DNA of 5,027 bases from Coleofasciculus sp. S288. Its GTDB lineage: Bacteria > Cyanobacteriota > Cyanobacteriia > Cyanobacteriales > Coleofasciculaceae. The stretch covers positions 1-5,027 of the forward strand of contig JAIUYC010000427.1 of the NCBI GenBank assembly GCA_020216575.1. The letters are read 5' to 3'. The position numbers and the translations under genes are program-made. Positions within the stretch are counted from its first letter, which is position 1. Each line of letters begins with the position of its first letter. Positions 1 through 5,027 of this stretch are shown in pieces. The notes beneath the pieces are model-generated. The model was not told the DNA's origin and ran no database searches. It saw only the letters and a program-made list of their open reading frames with translations.

Positions 1-548
1 GTACCTTTGTCCCTTTGTTTATCCGAGCAACGGGCATTAACTTGAATGCGGGATGGTTTTATACGGCGGCGGCACTGGCAAGTTTCAACATGCGTTTGAT
101 CACAGGGCGGGCATCTGACCGCTACGGGCGAGGATTGTTTATCACGGGAGGGTTAGCCTGCTACGTCCTATCAATGTTTCTCCTGTCCCAGGCTCGAAGT
201 CCCCAAGCGTTTTTGGTGGCGGGTTTGATTGAAGGGGCGGGGGCGGGAACGTTTATACCCATGATGGTTGCACTAATTTCCGATCGCTCTGCATCCAACG
301 AACGCGGTCAGGTTTTCTCCGTCTGCATTGGCGGCTTCGATCTGGGAATTGCGATCGCAGGTCCGTTTTTTGGTTCTATTGCTGACCTGCTGGGCTACAG
401 AGGCATTTTCTTGGCGAGTACGGCTCTAGCGTTCTTGGCCTTAATTTTCTTTATGACTCAATCCAGCAAGAACTTTTCTCGCTCCCTGCGGTTTGCCACC
501 GGTCGCGAATCGGATAGCTATGCTTTAGTTGATACTCCCCCGTCTTAA
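1..548 (+). CDS. MFS transporter, C-terminal half (5' end outside window)
   Basis: This is the C-terminal part of a major facilitator superfamily permease in the inner membrane. The reading frame is open from position 3 (Thr-Phe-Val-Pro-Leu-Phe...) to a TAA at 546-548, so the start lies upstream of the window; the TTG at 15 is an internal Leu codon. About five hydrophobic segments are visible, beginning near GWFYTAAALASF, LFITGGLACYVLSMFLL, FLVAGLIEGAGAGTF, VFSVCIGGFDLGIAIAG and GIFLASTALAFLALIFF. These fit helices 8-12 of a 12-helix permease. The loop RLITGRASDRYGR is the C-half copy of MFS motif A (G-x-x-x-D-R-x-G-R). A polar tail of about 30 residues follows the last helix. A drug or sugar efflux role is possible, but the substrate cannot be read from this half. 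The gene converges on lexA across 126 bp. Confidence 0.9.
   Translation, partial: TFVPLFIRATGINLNAGWFYTAAALASFNMRLITGRASDRYGRGLFITGGLACYVLSMFLLSQARSPQAFLVAGLIEGAGAGTFIPMMVALISDRSASNERGQVFSVCIGGFDLGIAIAGPFFGSIADLLGYRGIFLASTALAFLALIFFMTQSSKNFSRSLRFATGRESDSYALVDTPPS
351..358. repeat. HIP1 octamer GCGATCGC (first of eight)
   Basis: The palindrome GCGATCGC occurs at 351, 786, 1039, 1618, 2518, 3452, 3707 and 4400 (start positions). About 0.08 copies would be expected in 5 kb of random sequence. This is the highly iterated palindrome of many cyanobacterial genomes and is the best taxonomic marker in the window. Seven copies lie inside genes. The copy at 2518 is in the argF upstream region, and none lies between 2526 and 3451. 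Its cellular role is not settled. Confidence 0.95.
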
Positions 549-591
549 GCAATTCAAAATGCCCTACCTCAGTAATATCAAGGCTTTTAGG

Positions 592-622
592 TGAGGAAGA
601 TAGAGAAGAAAATACTTCCTCA
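592..622. repeat. Inverted repeat in the MFS/lexA convergent spacer
   Basis: TGAGGAAG at 592-599 and CTTCCTCA at 615-622 form a perfect 8-bp stem around a 15-nt A-rich loop. It sits between two convergent genes and could end transcription from either side. Neither strand has a T-run after the stem, so it is not a textbook intrinsic terminator. Confidence 0.35.
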
Positions 623-645
623 TCTCCCTCATCTCCCCCATCCTC
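619..645. repeat. Pyrimidine-rich 9-mer tandem repeat
   Basis: CTCATCTCC is repeated exactly at 619-627 and 628-636, followed by a degenerate copy, CCCATCCTC, at 637-645. The tract is simple C/T-rich sequence in the spacer between MFS and lexA. It looks like slippage-generated intergenic sequence and shows no coding potential. Confidence 0.6.
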
Positions 646-646
646 A

Positions 647-661
647 CCACTGTTCAAGTGG
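647..661 (-). terminator. Small hairpin just downstream of lexA (possible terminator)
   Basis: CCACT at 647-651 and AGTGG at 657-661 form a 5-bp stem with a 5-nt loop, 13 bp beyond the lexA stop codon. On the lexA strand no T-tract follows, so a terminator role is only suggested by its position. Confidence 0.25.
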
Positions 662-674
662 GGCTTGCGCGTCG

Positions 675-1286
675 TCACTTTTGGTCAAAATTGCGCCAAA
701 CACCTACGAGTACGCCCTGCACCTGCACGTTGCTTGCTGCTACCTCTATCGGATTATATTTGGGATTAGCGGGTTTAAGGGTGACGCGATCGCCTTTCCG
801 ATAAAAGCGTTTGAGCGTCGTTCCCTGTCCTTCCACTCGGGCGGCGACAATCAGACCATTCTTCACTTGCTCCGGGTCGGGGATGGGTCGCATAATCACC
901 ACATCCCCTTCCGCAATCATGTCTTCAATCATGCTATCTCCCATGACCCGCAATGCGAAGTTACCCGGTTGGTGGAAAACGGGGGATACATCGAGTTGCT
1001 CTACGGTGTCGGTGAAGGGTTCTACCAAACCTCCTGCTGCGATCGCGCCTAATATGGGTATTCCGGCGGAAGCACCGCCTATAATGCGAATCGTGCGAGC
1101 TTTTCCTTCTGTCCAGTCAATGTAGCCTTTGGCTCGCAAATGTTCTAGGCGACTCTGAATCGGGGCTGGTGACTTGAGGTTCATCGCTCGCATCATCTGC
1201 CGAATTGAAGGCGCGTGTTGCGACGTGCGAATATATTCCACCAGCCAATCATAAAGTTCTTGCTGAGCTTGAGTGAGAGATTCCAT
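675..1286 (-). CDS. lexA: LexA repressor (SOS regulator, S24 autoprotease)
   Basis: LexA is the SOS repressor. It binds operators as a dimer and cuts itself when RecA is activated on single-stranded DNA. The product is 203 aa, the usual length. Residues 1-65 are the winged-helix DNA-binding domain; its helix-turn-helix covers roughly APSIRQMMRAMNLKSPAPIQSRL (25-47). A hinge leads to the S24 peptidase domain. The scissile Ala84-Gly85 bond lies in AIAAGGLVEP, the nucleophile Ser118 in MGDSM, and the general base Lys159 in TTLKRF, so all autocleavage residues are present. This matters because some cyanobacterial LexA proteins (Synechocystis 6803, from memory) lack them and are not classical SOS repressors. 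The ATG at 1286 gives the standard N-terminus MESLTQAQQELYDWL, but the pyrimidine-rich bases just upstream hold no Shine-Dalgarno. Self-repression is expected through the operator at 1395-1410. Confidence 0.97.
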   Translation of the reverse strand: MESLTQAQQELYDWLVEYIRTSQHAPSIRQMMRAMNLKSPAPIQSRLEHLRAKGYIDWTEGKARTIRIIGGASAGIPILGAIAAGGLVEPFTDTVEQLDVSPVFHQPGNFALRVMGDSMIEDMIAEGDVVIMRPIPDPEQVKNGLIVAARVEGQGTTLKRFYRKGDRVTLKPANPKYNPIEVAASNVQVQGVLVGVWRNFDQK

Positions 1287-1290
1287 AGTG

Positions 1291-1374
1291 TTATAAGGGG
1301 GACAAAAAGTAGGGTACTAGAGACGCGATTGCTCTTGTTTTGAATGTTGAATGAAGTTGACACTTCACTTGCAT
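1291..1374 (-). CDS. Possible 27-codon leader ORF upstream of lexA
   Basis: On the lexA strand an ATG at 1374 is preceded by AAAGGAG with 6-nt spacing, one of the clearest ribosome binding sites in the window. The frame runs 27 codons (MQVKCQLHST... to ...VPYFLSPL) and stops with TAA at 1293-1291, four bases before the lexA ATG. lexA itself has no visible Shine-Dalgarno. The layout suggests a translated leader coupled to lexA. It lies between the LexA operator and lexA, so it would be in the mRNA if the promoter is at the operator. The peptide resembles nothing I know. It could be chance: ORFs this short are common, and cyanobacterial genes often lack a Shine-Dalgarno. Confidence 0.3.
   Translation of the reverse strand: MQVKCQLHSTFKTRAIASLVPYFLSPL
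1352..1367. repeat. Palindrome in the lexA leader
   Basis: TGAAGT (1352-1357) and ACTTCA (1362-1367) flank a 4-nt spacer. On the lexA strand this would be a small hairpin early in the leader RNA, overlapping codons 3-8 of the possible leader ORF. It could also be a protein-binding dyad. Function unknown. Confidence 0.3.
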
Positions 1375-1394
1375 GTGCCACTCCTTTCTCCATA

Positions 1395-1410
1395 TAGAAC
1401 ATTCGTACTA
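1395..1410 (-). promoter_or_regulatory. LexA operator (cyanobacterial SOS box) of lexA
   Basis: Read on the lexA strand the site is TAGTACGAATGTTCTA. It fits every position of the cyanobacterial LexA consensus RGTACNNNDGTWCB. It differs at one of 16 bases from the Anabaena PCC 7120 lexA operator TAGTACTAATGTTCTA, as I recall that published sequence. It lies about 110 bp upstream of the lexA ATG, a plausible place for autorepression at a promoter. A TGGACA at 1431-1426 on the same strand is a candidate -35, but no good -10 is spaced to it, so the start site is not assigned. I checked the other GTAC sites in the window and found none that fits the consensus. Confidence 0.8.
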
Positions 1411-1493
1411 CTAAATACCCCTATTTGTCCAGCAGATTTTAAAAAAGAAAAAGTAAAAGGCGGTTTTATTTCTCTTTCCCTTCCCCCCTCACC

Positions 1494-1515
1494 AAAAACT
1501 TGGCATCATTGCCAA
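1494..1515 (-). terminator. Intrinsic terminator downstream of argF
   Basis: On the argF strand, TTGGCA (1515-1510), loop ATGA and TGCCAA (1505-1500) form a 6-bp stem, followed at once by GTTTTT (1499-1494). The stem is short, but the position 28 bp past the argF stop and the T-run support termination. It would separate argF from lexA transcription. Confidence 0.55.
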
Positions 1516-1543
1516 CTTCAGCAACGCCTACCCTGTTGACAAT

Positions 1544-2464
1544 TCAATCAGTTCCTAAAATACTGGCAAGTAAAGCTTTTTGGACGTGCATGCGATTTTC
1601 GGCTTGATCCCAAATCCGCGATCGCACTCCCTCCATCACCTCTTCCGTAATTTCTTCTCCCCGATGTGCGGGCAAACAGTGCAACACAATCGCGTCTGGG
1701 TCGGCATAGGTCAACAGTTGTTCGTTCAATTGGTAGGGATGAAACACAGGAATTCGCTCATCAGCTGACGCTTCCTGACCCATACTCGCCCAGACATCGG
1801 TGTAAAGAACCTGAACGCCTTTTGCTGCAATCACTGGGTCATCGGTAAGTATCACTTCCGTCCTGCCGCCAGAAATCTGTCTTGCCTGCTCTACAATACT
1901 GTTATCGGGTTGGTAAGCTGATGGTGTGGCAATTCTGATATTCATCCCCATTAGGGCGCATCCCAACATCAGTGAATGAGCCACATTGTTGCCATCTCCG
2001 AGATAGGTCAATGTCGTGCCAGCCAGCGAACCAAAACACTCCTGCACGGTCAACAAATCTGCCAAAACTTGACAGGGATGCTCCCAGTCCGTAAGCGCAT
2101 TAATGATAGGAATCTGGGTGTATTGGGCAAAGAGTTCCAACTCCTTCTGATCGAAGGTACGAATCGCCAGAATGTCCAGATACCGATCCAACACTCGTGC
2201 TGTATCTACCGCCGGTTCTCCCCGACCGACCTGAGTGACATTGGGGTTCAGGTCGATGACCTGACCGCCTAGTTGGTACATGGCTACTGAAAAACTGACT
2301 CGCGTCCGTGTAGAAGCTTTATAGAACAAAAGACCCAACACCTTGTTGCAGCGCAGGTTCACCTGCCCTGCCTTCAATTGAGCTGCCAAATGTAACAGTC
2401 CCTGAATTTCCTCTGTACTGAGGTCTGCTATACCCAGCACATCTCGTCCTTTCAATGCTTCCAT
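1544..2464 (-). CDS. argF: Ornithine carbamoyltransferase
   Basis: The enzyme makes citrulline from ornithine and carbamoyl phosphate in cytoplasmic arginine biosynthesis. With the ATG at 2464 it has 306 aa, normal for the family. Residues 51-55, STRTR, bind carbamoyl phosphate, and HPCQ (129-132) completes that site. The second domain carries the ornithine-binding signatures: GDGNNVAHS (156-164), DVWASMG (223-229) with the mobile SMG loop, and HCLPAHRGEEI (262-272) with the conserved Cys263. The DVW-SMG and HCLP motifs mark it as ornithine rather than aspartate carbamoyltransferase. The frame stays open to a GTG at 2539, but the extra 25 residues do not resemble OTCase, whereas MEALKGRDVLGIADLS is a typical N-terminus. 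GGGGA about 8 nt before the ATG may serve as a weak ribosome binding site. No neighbouring arg genes are present, as is common in cyanobacteria with scattered arg genes. Confidence 0.97.
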   Translation of the reverse strand: MEALKGRDVLGIADLSTEEIQGLLHLAAQLKAGQVNLRCNKVLGLLFYKASTRTRVSFSVAMYQLGGQVIDLNPNVTQVGRGEPAVDTARVLDRYLDILAIRTFDQKELELFAQYTQIPIINALTDWEHPCQVLADLLTVQECFGSLAGTTLTYLGDGNNVAHSLMLGCALMGMNIRIATPSAYQPDNSIVEQARQISGGRTEVILTDDPVIAAKGVQVLYTDVWASMGQEASADERIPVFHPYQLNEQLLTYADPDAIVLHCLPAHRGEEITEEVMEGVRSRIWDQAENRMHVQKALLASILGTD

Positions 2465-2726
2465 GGTCTTTTCCCCAACAACTAAATCGAACTGCCTTTG
2501 CCAGAGTGCTACAGGCTGCGATCGCCAAACAAACCACACTCCTACCAGAGGACAGCCTACTACAGCCGCCCAGTTGGTTCCAAAAAGCAGTGTCTTAAAA
2601 ACCTACCAGATTTTCAGAAAATTGTTTAAGTTCCTCTATCGAGAGGGTTGAGGAAAAAATTCAGTATCTTTGGGAACAAACCACTATTTTTATCCAAGAT
2701 AGGAATTCAGTTTTCTAAGAGTTTGA
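2465..2726. other. argF upstream region, no gene seen
   Basis: I see no convincing gene and no strong -35/-10 pair here. The 9-mer CCTACCAGA occurs at 2541-2549 and again at 2602-2610, which could be paired operator half-sites upstream of argF or chance. CCTCT-ATCG-AGAGG at 2633-2646 is a perfect 5-bp stem with a 4-nt loop and no T-run on either strand. A HIP1 copy lies at 2518-2525. I found no NtcA-type GTA-N8-TAC site in the region. Confidence 0.4.
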
Positions 2727-2862
2727 GTGCCAAAATCGAAAAAATTTAGATTTGAATAAGACTGGGAAGTTTATGAAACAATCTTTGAGGGCAAAGCTGT
2801 ACTTGCCGCTATTGACATGCGAAAACAGGTTGCATTGTACAACACTCCACGGGTTGAACAGA

Positions 2863-2966
2863 TAGCGGTTCTCACTCGAATGAAGTACACCTAGTTTCAG
2901 GAGTCAGGAGTCAGGAGTCAGGAGCCAAGAGATGATAGCTGTACATAACTCATTTGAGAACCGCTA
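2863..2966. mobile_element. MITE-like palindromic element, 104 bp, TA-flanked
   Basis: TAGCGGTTCTCA at 2863-2874 and its exact complement TGAGAACCGCTA at 2955-2966 bound the element. Weaker complementarity continues inward: AATGA...GTACA...CTA on the left matches the right arm with small gaps. It stops abruptly outside the TA on both sides. TA at both outer ends fits insertion into a TA with target duplication, as in IS630/Tc1-mariner elements, leaving 10-bp terminal repeats GCGGTTCTCA. There is no room for a transposase, so it would be non-autonomous. The centre holds the heptamer repeats at 2897-2931. The family assignment is inferred from the ends only. Confidence 0.5.
2897..2931 (+). repeat. 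STRR heptamer repeat (TCAGGAG)
   Basis: TCAGGAG occurs four times in perfect tandem from 2897 to 2924, then as a degenerate copy, CCAAGAG, at 2925-2931. Short tandem heptamers like this (STRR sequences) are well known in intergenic DNA of filamentous cyanobacteria, where copy number varies between strains. Here they occupy the centre of the palindromic element. Confidence 0.85.
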
Positions 2967-3118
2967 GAGACAGATGCCAATTACTATGGGAATTGGACTC
3001 CACGGGGGGAGTGGGATGATTTTACAGGATTGGAGAAGAAAGTTGAGAGGAGATTAAGCCGGAGCTATTTATCTACTTAAGTTAAGGTGTGGCAGTGATA
3101 AGTGAGACGAGTGGCGGG

Positions 3119-4879
3119 ATGAACAATATTTCTAGATTGAATACGTGGAATTTCGGTTTGTGTAGTTCACTCTTCAGATTTGGCAAGCTACCTGCCGGGT
3201 TAGGCAGGGTTCTTCTACAGTTGGGATTGTTGATGGCTCCAGTGGCAATTTCCTCTGCGGCTCTGGGAGCAGAACGAATTTATATTTATTATGGGCCGAT
3301 AGAATTTTCTCTGCCGATCGCAGCGTTGGACACCTATGCTAGGGAAGGCAAAATTGAGCAGGTACTAGCGGCTTATACAAATTATCTAACTCCAGAACAG
3401 CTAGAACAACTGCGGGAAGTTTTAGTGGCTCGGGTCGATGTGACTCCCGTAGCGATCGCTCAATTTCTCTATTCACCTCAAGGAATAATTATTCTAGAGC
3501 GTCTCAGTGAGGTGATTCAAACAAAAGCCGGTCAACCGGGATTTTATGCGATTCGAGCGGCACTGATCAAAGCGGCGGCTCACCCAGAGGGCTTAACGAT
3601 TTTAAATGTACTGCGCGAGTTTCCCACCTACGGCATCCGGATTAACTCAGCGCGTGGCTTTGCTATTATTGACGACCTATCGAACCTGATTCGGCAATCG
3701 GAAATGGCGATCGCAGTTGTGCAACAACAAGCGAGAGCGGAAGCCGCCGCCGAGACTGAGTTTAGTTTCGCCGGTCAGCCTGGGGTTGCGTTTTCTCTGG
3801 AGCAGGACTTGCGGCAACCCGGACTGATACCCTATCGGATGCAAACCCTGAGGATCACTGACATTCGCCGCAATCGAACGTTTCTAGTCGATCTTTACCT
3901 GCCTACTCCCTCTAACCCCTTACCAGGAGAGGGAGCGGGGGGGGCAGCACCCGTGATTGTCATTTCCCACGGACTGGGTTCCGATCGCCAGACATTTGCC
4001 TATTTAGCCCGACACCTTGCGTCTTACGGCTTTGCGGTCGCTGTCCCAGAACATCCGGGGAGTAACGCTACTCAAATACAGGCTTTAATTGACGGTCTTG
4101 CTAGTGAGGCAGCTCCCCCATCGGAGTTTATTAACCGACCGTTAGATGTAAAAGTTTTGCTCGATGAATTGCAACGCTTGTTTGGCAACCAACTCGATCT
4201 AGAACGGGTCGGCGTACTCGGTCAGTCCTTTGGCGGCTACACGGCTTTAGCCCTAGCTGGCGCGAGTATTAATTTTGAGCAATTGCAAAAAGATTGTGCT
4301 CGCTTGAATGATTCGTTGAACTTATCGCTACTTCTTCAGTGTCGCGCCGAAGAGTTAGCCATTACCGAAGATAACTTGCAGGATGAACGAGTCAAGGGAG
4401 CGATCGCAATCAATCCAGTCGGCAGTTCGCTCTTCGGAGAAACCGAGTTCGGCAACATTAAAGTGCCGATGATGCTAATTGCTGGTAGCGATGATACCGT
4501 AGCACCAGCCCTGCCCGAACAGATTCAACCCTTCACCTGGCTGACAACTCCAAACAAATACCTGGTGTTGGTCGAAAACGGCACGCACTTTTCCGTTCTA
4601 GAAGAATCCTCTGGTAGTGTACCCGTACCTTCTTCTGTGATCGGACCCGAACCCGCTCTTGCTCGAGAATACATACAAGCATTGAGTGTGGCATTTTTCA
4701 AAACTTATACTGCAAACAACTCAGAATACCGTCCTTACCTGAGTGCATCCTACGCTGAATACCTCACTCAACTCCCTATCCCCTTGAGTCTCGTTCAATC
4801 TTTGACGCTGGAGCAGCTTAGCCAGTCGAGTGAGGGTGAGGATTCCACTCCAGAGCCAGTACCATCCCCTCTACCCTGA
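3119..4879 (+). CDS. Secreted alpha/beta hydrolase with N-terminal DUF1400 domain
   Basis: This is a predicted exported esterase or dienelactone-hydrolase-like enzyme; the substrate is unknown. Numbering is from ATG 3119 (586 aa). Residues 30-50 (RVLLQLGLLMAPVAISSAALG) look like a signal-peptide core with cleavage near ALGA/ER. The mature part opens with RIYIYYGPIEFSLPIAALDTYA, typical of DUF1400, which extends to about residue 200. The hydrolase domain covers roughly 240-540. It shows the oxyanion-side SHGLGSD (283-289), nucleophile elbow GQSFGG with Ser370, acid Asp459 in GSDDTVAP, and His490 in NGTHFS, so the triad is complete. A proline-rich tail (STPEPVPSPLP) ends the protein. The frame also offers GTG starts at 3089 and 3095. 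I prefer the ATG because it still leaves a long n-region, but no strong ribosome binding site decides it. TTGAGA at 3043 with TATTTA 17 bp on is only a weak promoter candidate. Confidence 0.92.
   Translation: MNNISRLNTWNFGLCSSLFRFGKLPAGLGRVLLQLGLLMAPVAISSAALGAERIYIYYGPIEFSLPIAALDTYAREGKIEQVLAAYTNYLTPEQLEQLREVLVARVDVTPVAIAQFLYSPQGIIILERLSEVIQTKAGQPGFYAIRAALIKAAAHPEGLTILNVLREFPTYGIRINSARGFAIIDDLSNLIRQSEMAIAVVQQQARAEAAAETEFSFAGQPGVAFSLEQDLRQPGLIPYRMQTLRITDIRRNRTFLVDLYLPTPSNPLPGEGAGGAAPVIVISHGLGSDRQTFAYLARHLASYGFAVAVPEHPGSNATQIQALIDGLASEAAPPSEFINRPLDVKVLLDELQRLFGNQLDLERVGVLGQSFGGYTALALAGASINFEQLQKDCARLNDSLNLSLLLQCRAEELAITEDNLQDERVKGAIAINPVGSSLFGETEFGNIKVPMMLIAGSDDTVAPALPEQIQPFTWLTTPNKYLVLVENGTHFSVLEESSGSVPVPSSVIGPEPALAREYIQALSVAFFKTYTANNSEYRPYLSASYAEYLTQLPIPLSLVQSLTLEQLSQSSEGEDSTPEPVPSPLP
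3906..3944 (+). repeat. Repeat-derived hairpin and G8 tract inside the hydrolase gene
   Basis: CTCCCTCT (3906-3913) and AGAGGGAG (3928-3935) form a perfect 8-bp inverted repeat with a 14-nt spacer, followed by eight consecutive G at 3937-3944. The type (CCCT..ACCCCTTACCAGG..AGGG) resembles an interspersed repeat usually found between cyanobacterial genes. Here it is read in frame as TPSNPLPGEGAGG, a Pro/Gly linker just before the VIVISHG strand. Such a loop would tolerate insertion. The G8 run could slip and shift the frame ahead of the whole catalytic triad. Confidence 0.6.
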
Positions 4880-4900
4880 AGGAAATTCCTCACTGGTTTC

Positions 4901-4929
4901 TAGTTAGCCCTTAACATTAGAATTATACT
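4901..4929 (+). promoter_or_regulatory. Candidate promoter of the peroxiredoxin gene
   Basis: TATACT at 4924-4929 matches a -10 box at 5 of 6 positions. TAGTTA at 4901-4906, 17 bp upstream, is a poor -35 match (3 of 6). The region is A/T-rich and lies in the 95-bp gap after the hydrolase stop, where I see no clear terminator. Read-through from the hydrolase is therefore an alternative. Confidence 0.3.
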
Positions 4930-4974
4930 AAAAAAAGTTAAGATTCGAGCAAAATTGTAACAAAAAAGCGAAGT

Positions 4975-5027
4975 ATGGTCGTTAAAATTGGAGATACCGC
5001 TCCTGATTTCACGCTACCCACCCAGTC
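4975..5027 (+). CDS. Peroxiredoxin, N-terminus only (3' end outside window)
   Basis: Only 17 codons are present: MVVKIGDTAPDFTLPTQ, then two bases of the next codon. The pattern K-x-G-D-x-A-P-D-F-x-L-P is the opening strand of the AhpC/TSA thioredoxin-fold peroxiredoxins, thiol enzymes that reduce peroxides. It most resembles the PrxQ/BCP group, but the catalytic Cys lies beyond the window, so the subgroup is not proven. The ATG at 4975 is preceded by an A-rich stretch (CAAAAAAGCGAAGT) with no strong Shine-Dalgarno. It is co-oriented with the DUF1400 hydrolase 95 bp upstream. Confidence 0.85.
   Translation, partial: MVVKIGDTAPDFTLPTQ

Larger units (their letters stand above)
2727..3080 (+). 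pseudogene. Remnant of a small unknown gene split by a MITE-like element
   Basis: One frame starts at GTG 2727 (VPKSKKFRFE), has a TAA at 2757-2759, then stays open (DWEVYETIFEGKAVLAAIDM...) into the palindromic element at 2863-2966, where it meets a TAG at 2892-2894. The same frame resumes directly after the element as ETDANYYGNWTPRGEW... and ends with TAA at 3078-3080. Removing 2865-2966 (102 bp, exactly 34 codons) and keeping one TA joins ...NTPRVEQI to ETDANYYGNW... without a shift. The result is a product of about 83 aa with one internal stop, rich in Trp, Tyr, Asp and Glu like a soluble protein. About 72 codons between the early stop and the final stop are open; by chance this has a probability of a few percent. 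I do not recognise the family. It ends 38 bp before the hydrolase ATG. Confidence 0.4.

Noticed and set aside
591..1125. Plus-strand ORFs of 153 and 104 codons opposite lexA
   Set aside because: Both are antisense shadows of a clearly assigned lexA; their translations lack any recognisable domain.
1308..1321. Second LexA box near the lexA start (AGTAC half-site)
   Set aside because: Only the AGTAC half matches; the second half fails the GTWC positions.
1357..1362. Plus-strand TTGACA as a -35 box
   Set aside because: No -10 hexamer at 16-19 bp downstream and no plus-strand gene to serve; it is part of the palindrome at 1352-1367.
1193..1402. Minus-strand 69-codon ORF overlapping the start of lexA
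   Set aside because: It runs out of frame into the lexA coding region, and its start lies inside the LexA operator; no protein-like features.
1976..2272. Plus-strand 98-codon ORF opposite argF
   Set aside because: Antisense to strongly conserved argF motifs, with no recognisable protein features or ribosome binding site.
2465..2539. Longer argF from GTG 2539 (331 aa)
   Set aside because: The additional residues do not resemble any OTCase N-terminus and this stretch contains a HIP1 site; ATG 2464 gives the normal length and a GGGGA at suitable spacing.
2897..2931. CRISPR-like array
   Set aside because: The units are 7 bp with no spacers and no cas genes nearby; it is a simple tandem heptamer.

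Overview
The window looks like chromosomal DNA from a cyanobacterium, probably a filamentous or colonial, repeat-rich one. Three things suggest this. The octamer GCGATCGC (HIP1) occurs eight times in 5 kb, against about 0.08 expected by chance. There is a tandem heptamer repeat of the STRR kind. One gene belongs to the DUF1400 alpha/beta hydrolase family, which is essentially cyanobacterial. I cannot name the genus.

Layout from left to right. (1) Positions 1-548, + strand: the C-terminal half of an MFS transporter, cut by the window edge. (2) A 126-bp convergent spacer with a pyrimidine-rich tandem repeat and two small hairpins. (3) Positions 675-1286, - strand: lexA, the SOS repressor, with cleavage site and Ser/Lys dyad all intact. 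(4) Positions 1287-1543: the lexA control region. It holds a near-perfect cyanobacterial LexA operator, a possible 27-codon leader ORF with its own strong ribosome binding site that ends 4 nt before lexA, and a terminator-like hairpin for argF. (5) Positions 1544-2464, - strand: argF, ornithine carbamoyltransferase. (6) Positions 2465-3118: a 654-bp divergent spacer. It appears to contain the remains of a small gene split by a 104-bp MITE-like palindromic element, which carries heptamer repeats in its centre. (7) Positions 3119-4879, + strand: a secreted DUF1400 alpha/beta hydrolase with a repeat-derived insertion and a G8 tract. (8) From 4975, + strand: the first 17 codons of a peroxiredoxin.

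The genes do not form one pathway. The MFS gene converges on lexA. argF and lexA share a strand but look like separate transcription units, since a hairpin plus T-run and then an SOS operator lie between them. argF diverges from the hydrolase. The hydrolase and peroxiredoxin are co-oriented with a 95-bp gap. I see no defence island, CRISPR, phage or complete mobile element. The most notable items are the lexA autoregulatory region with its possible coupled leader ORF, and the in-frame gene remnant that reappears when the MITE-like element is removed in silico.
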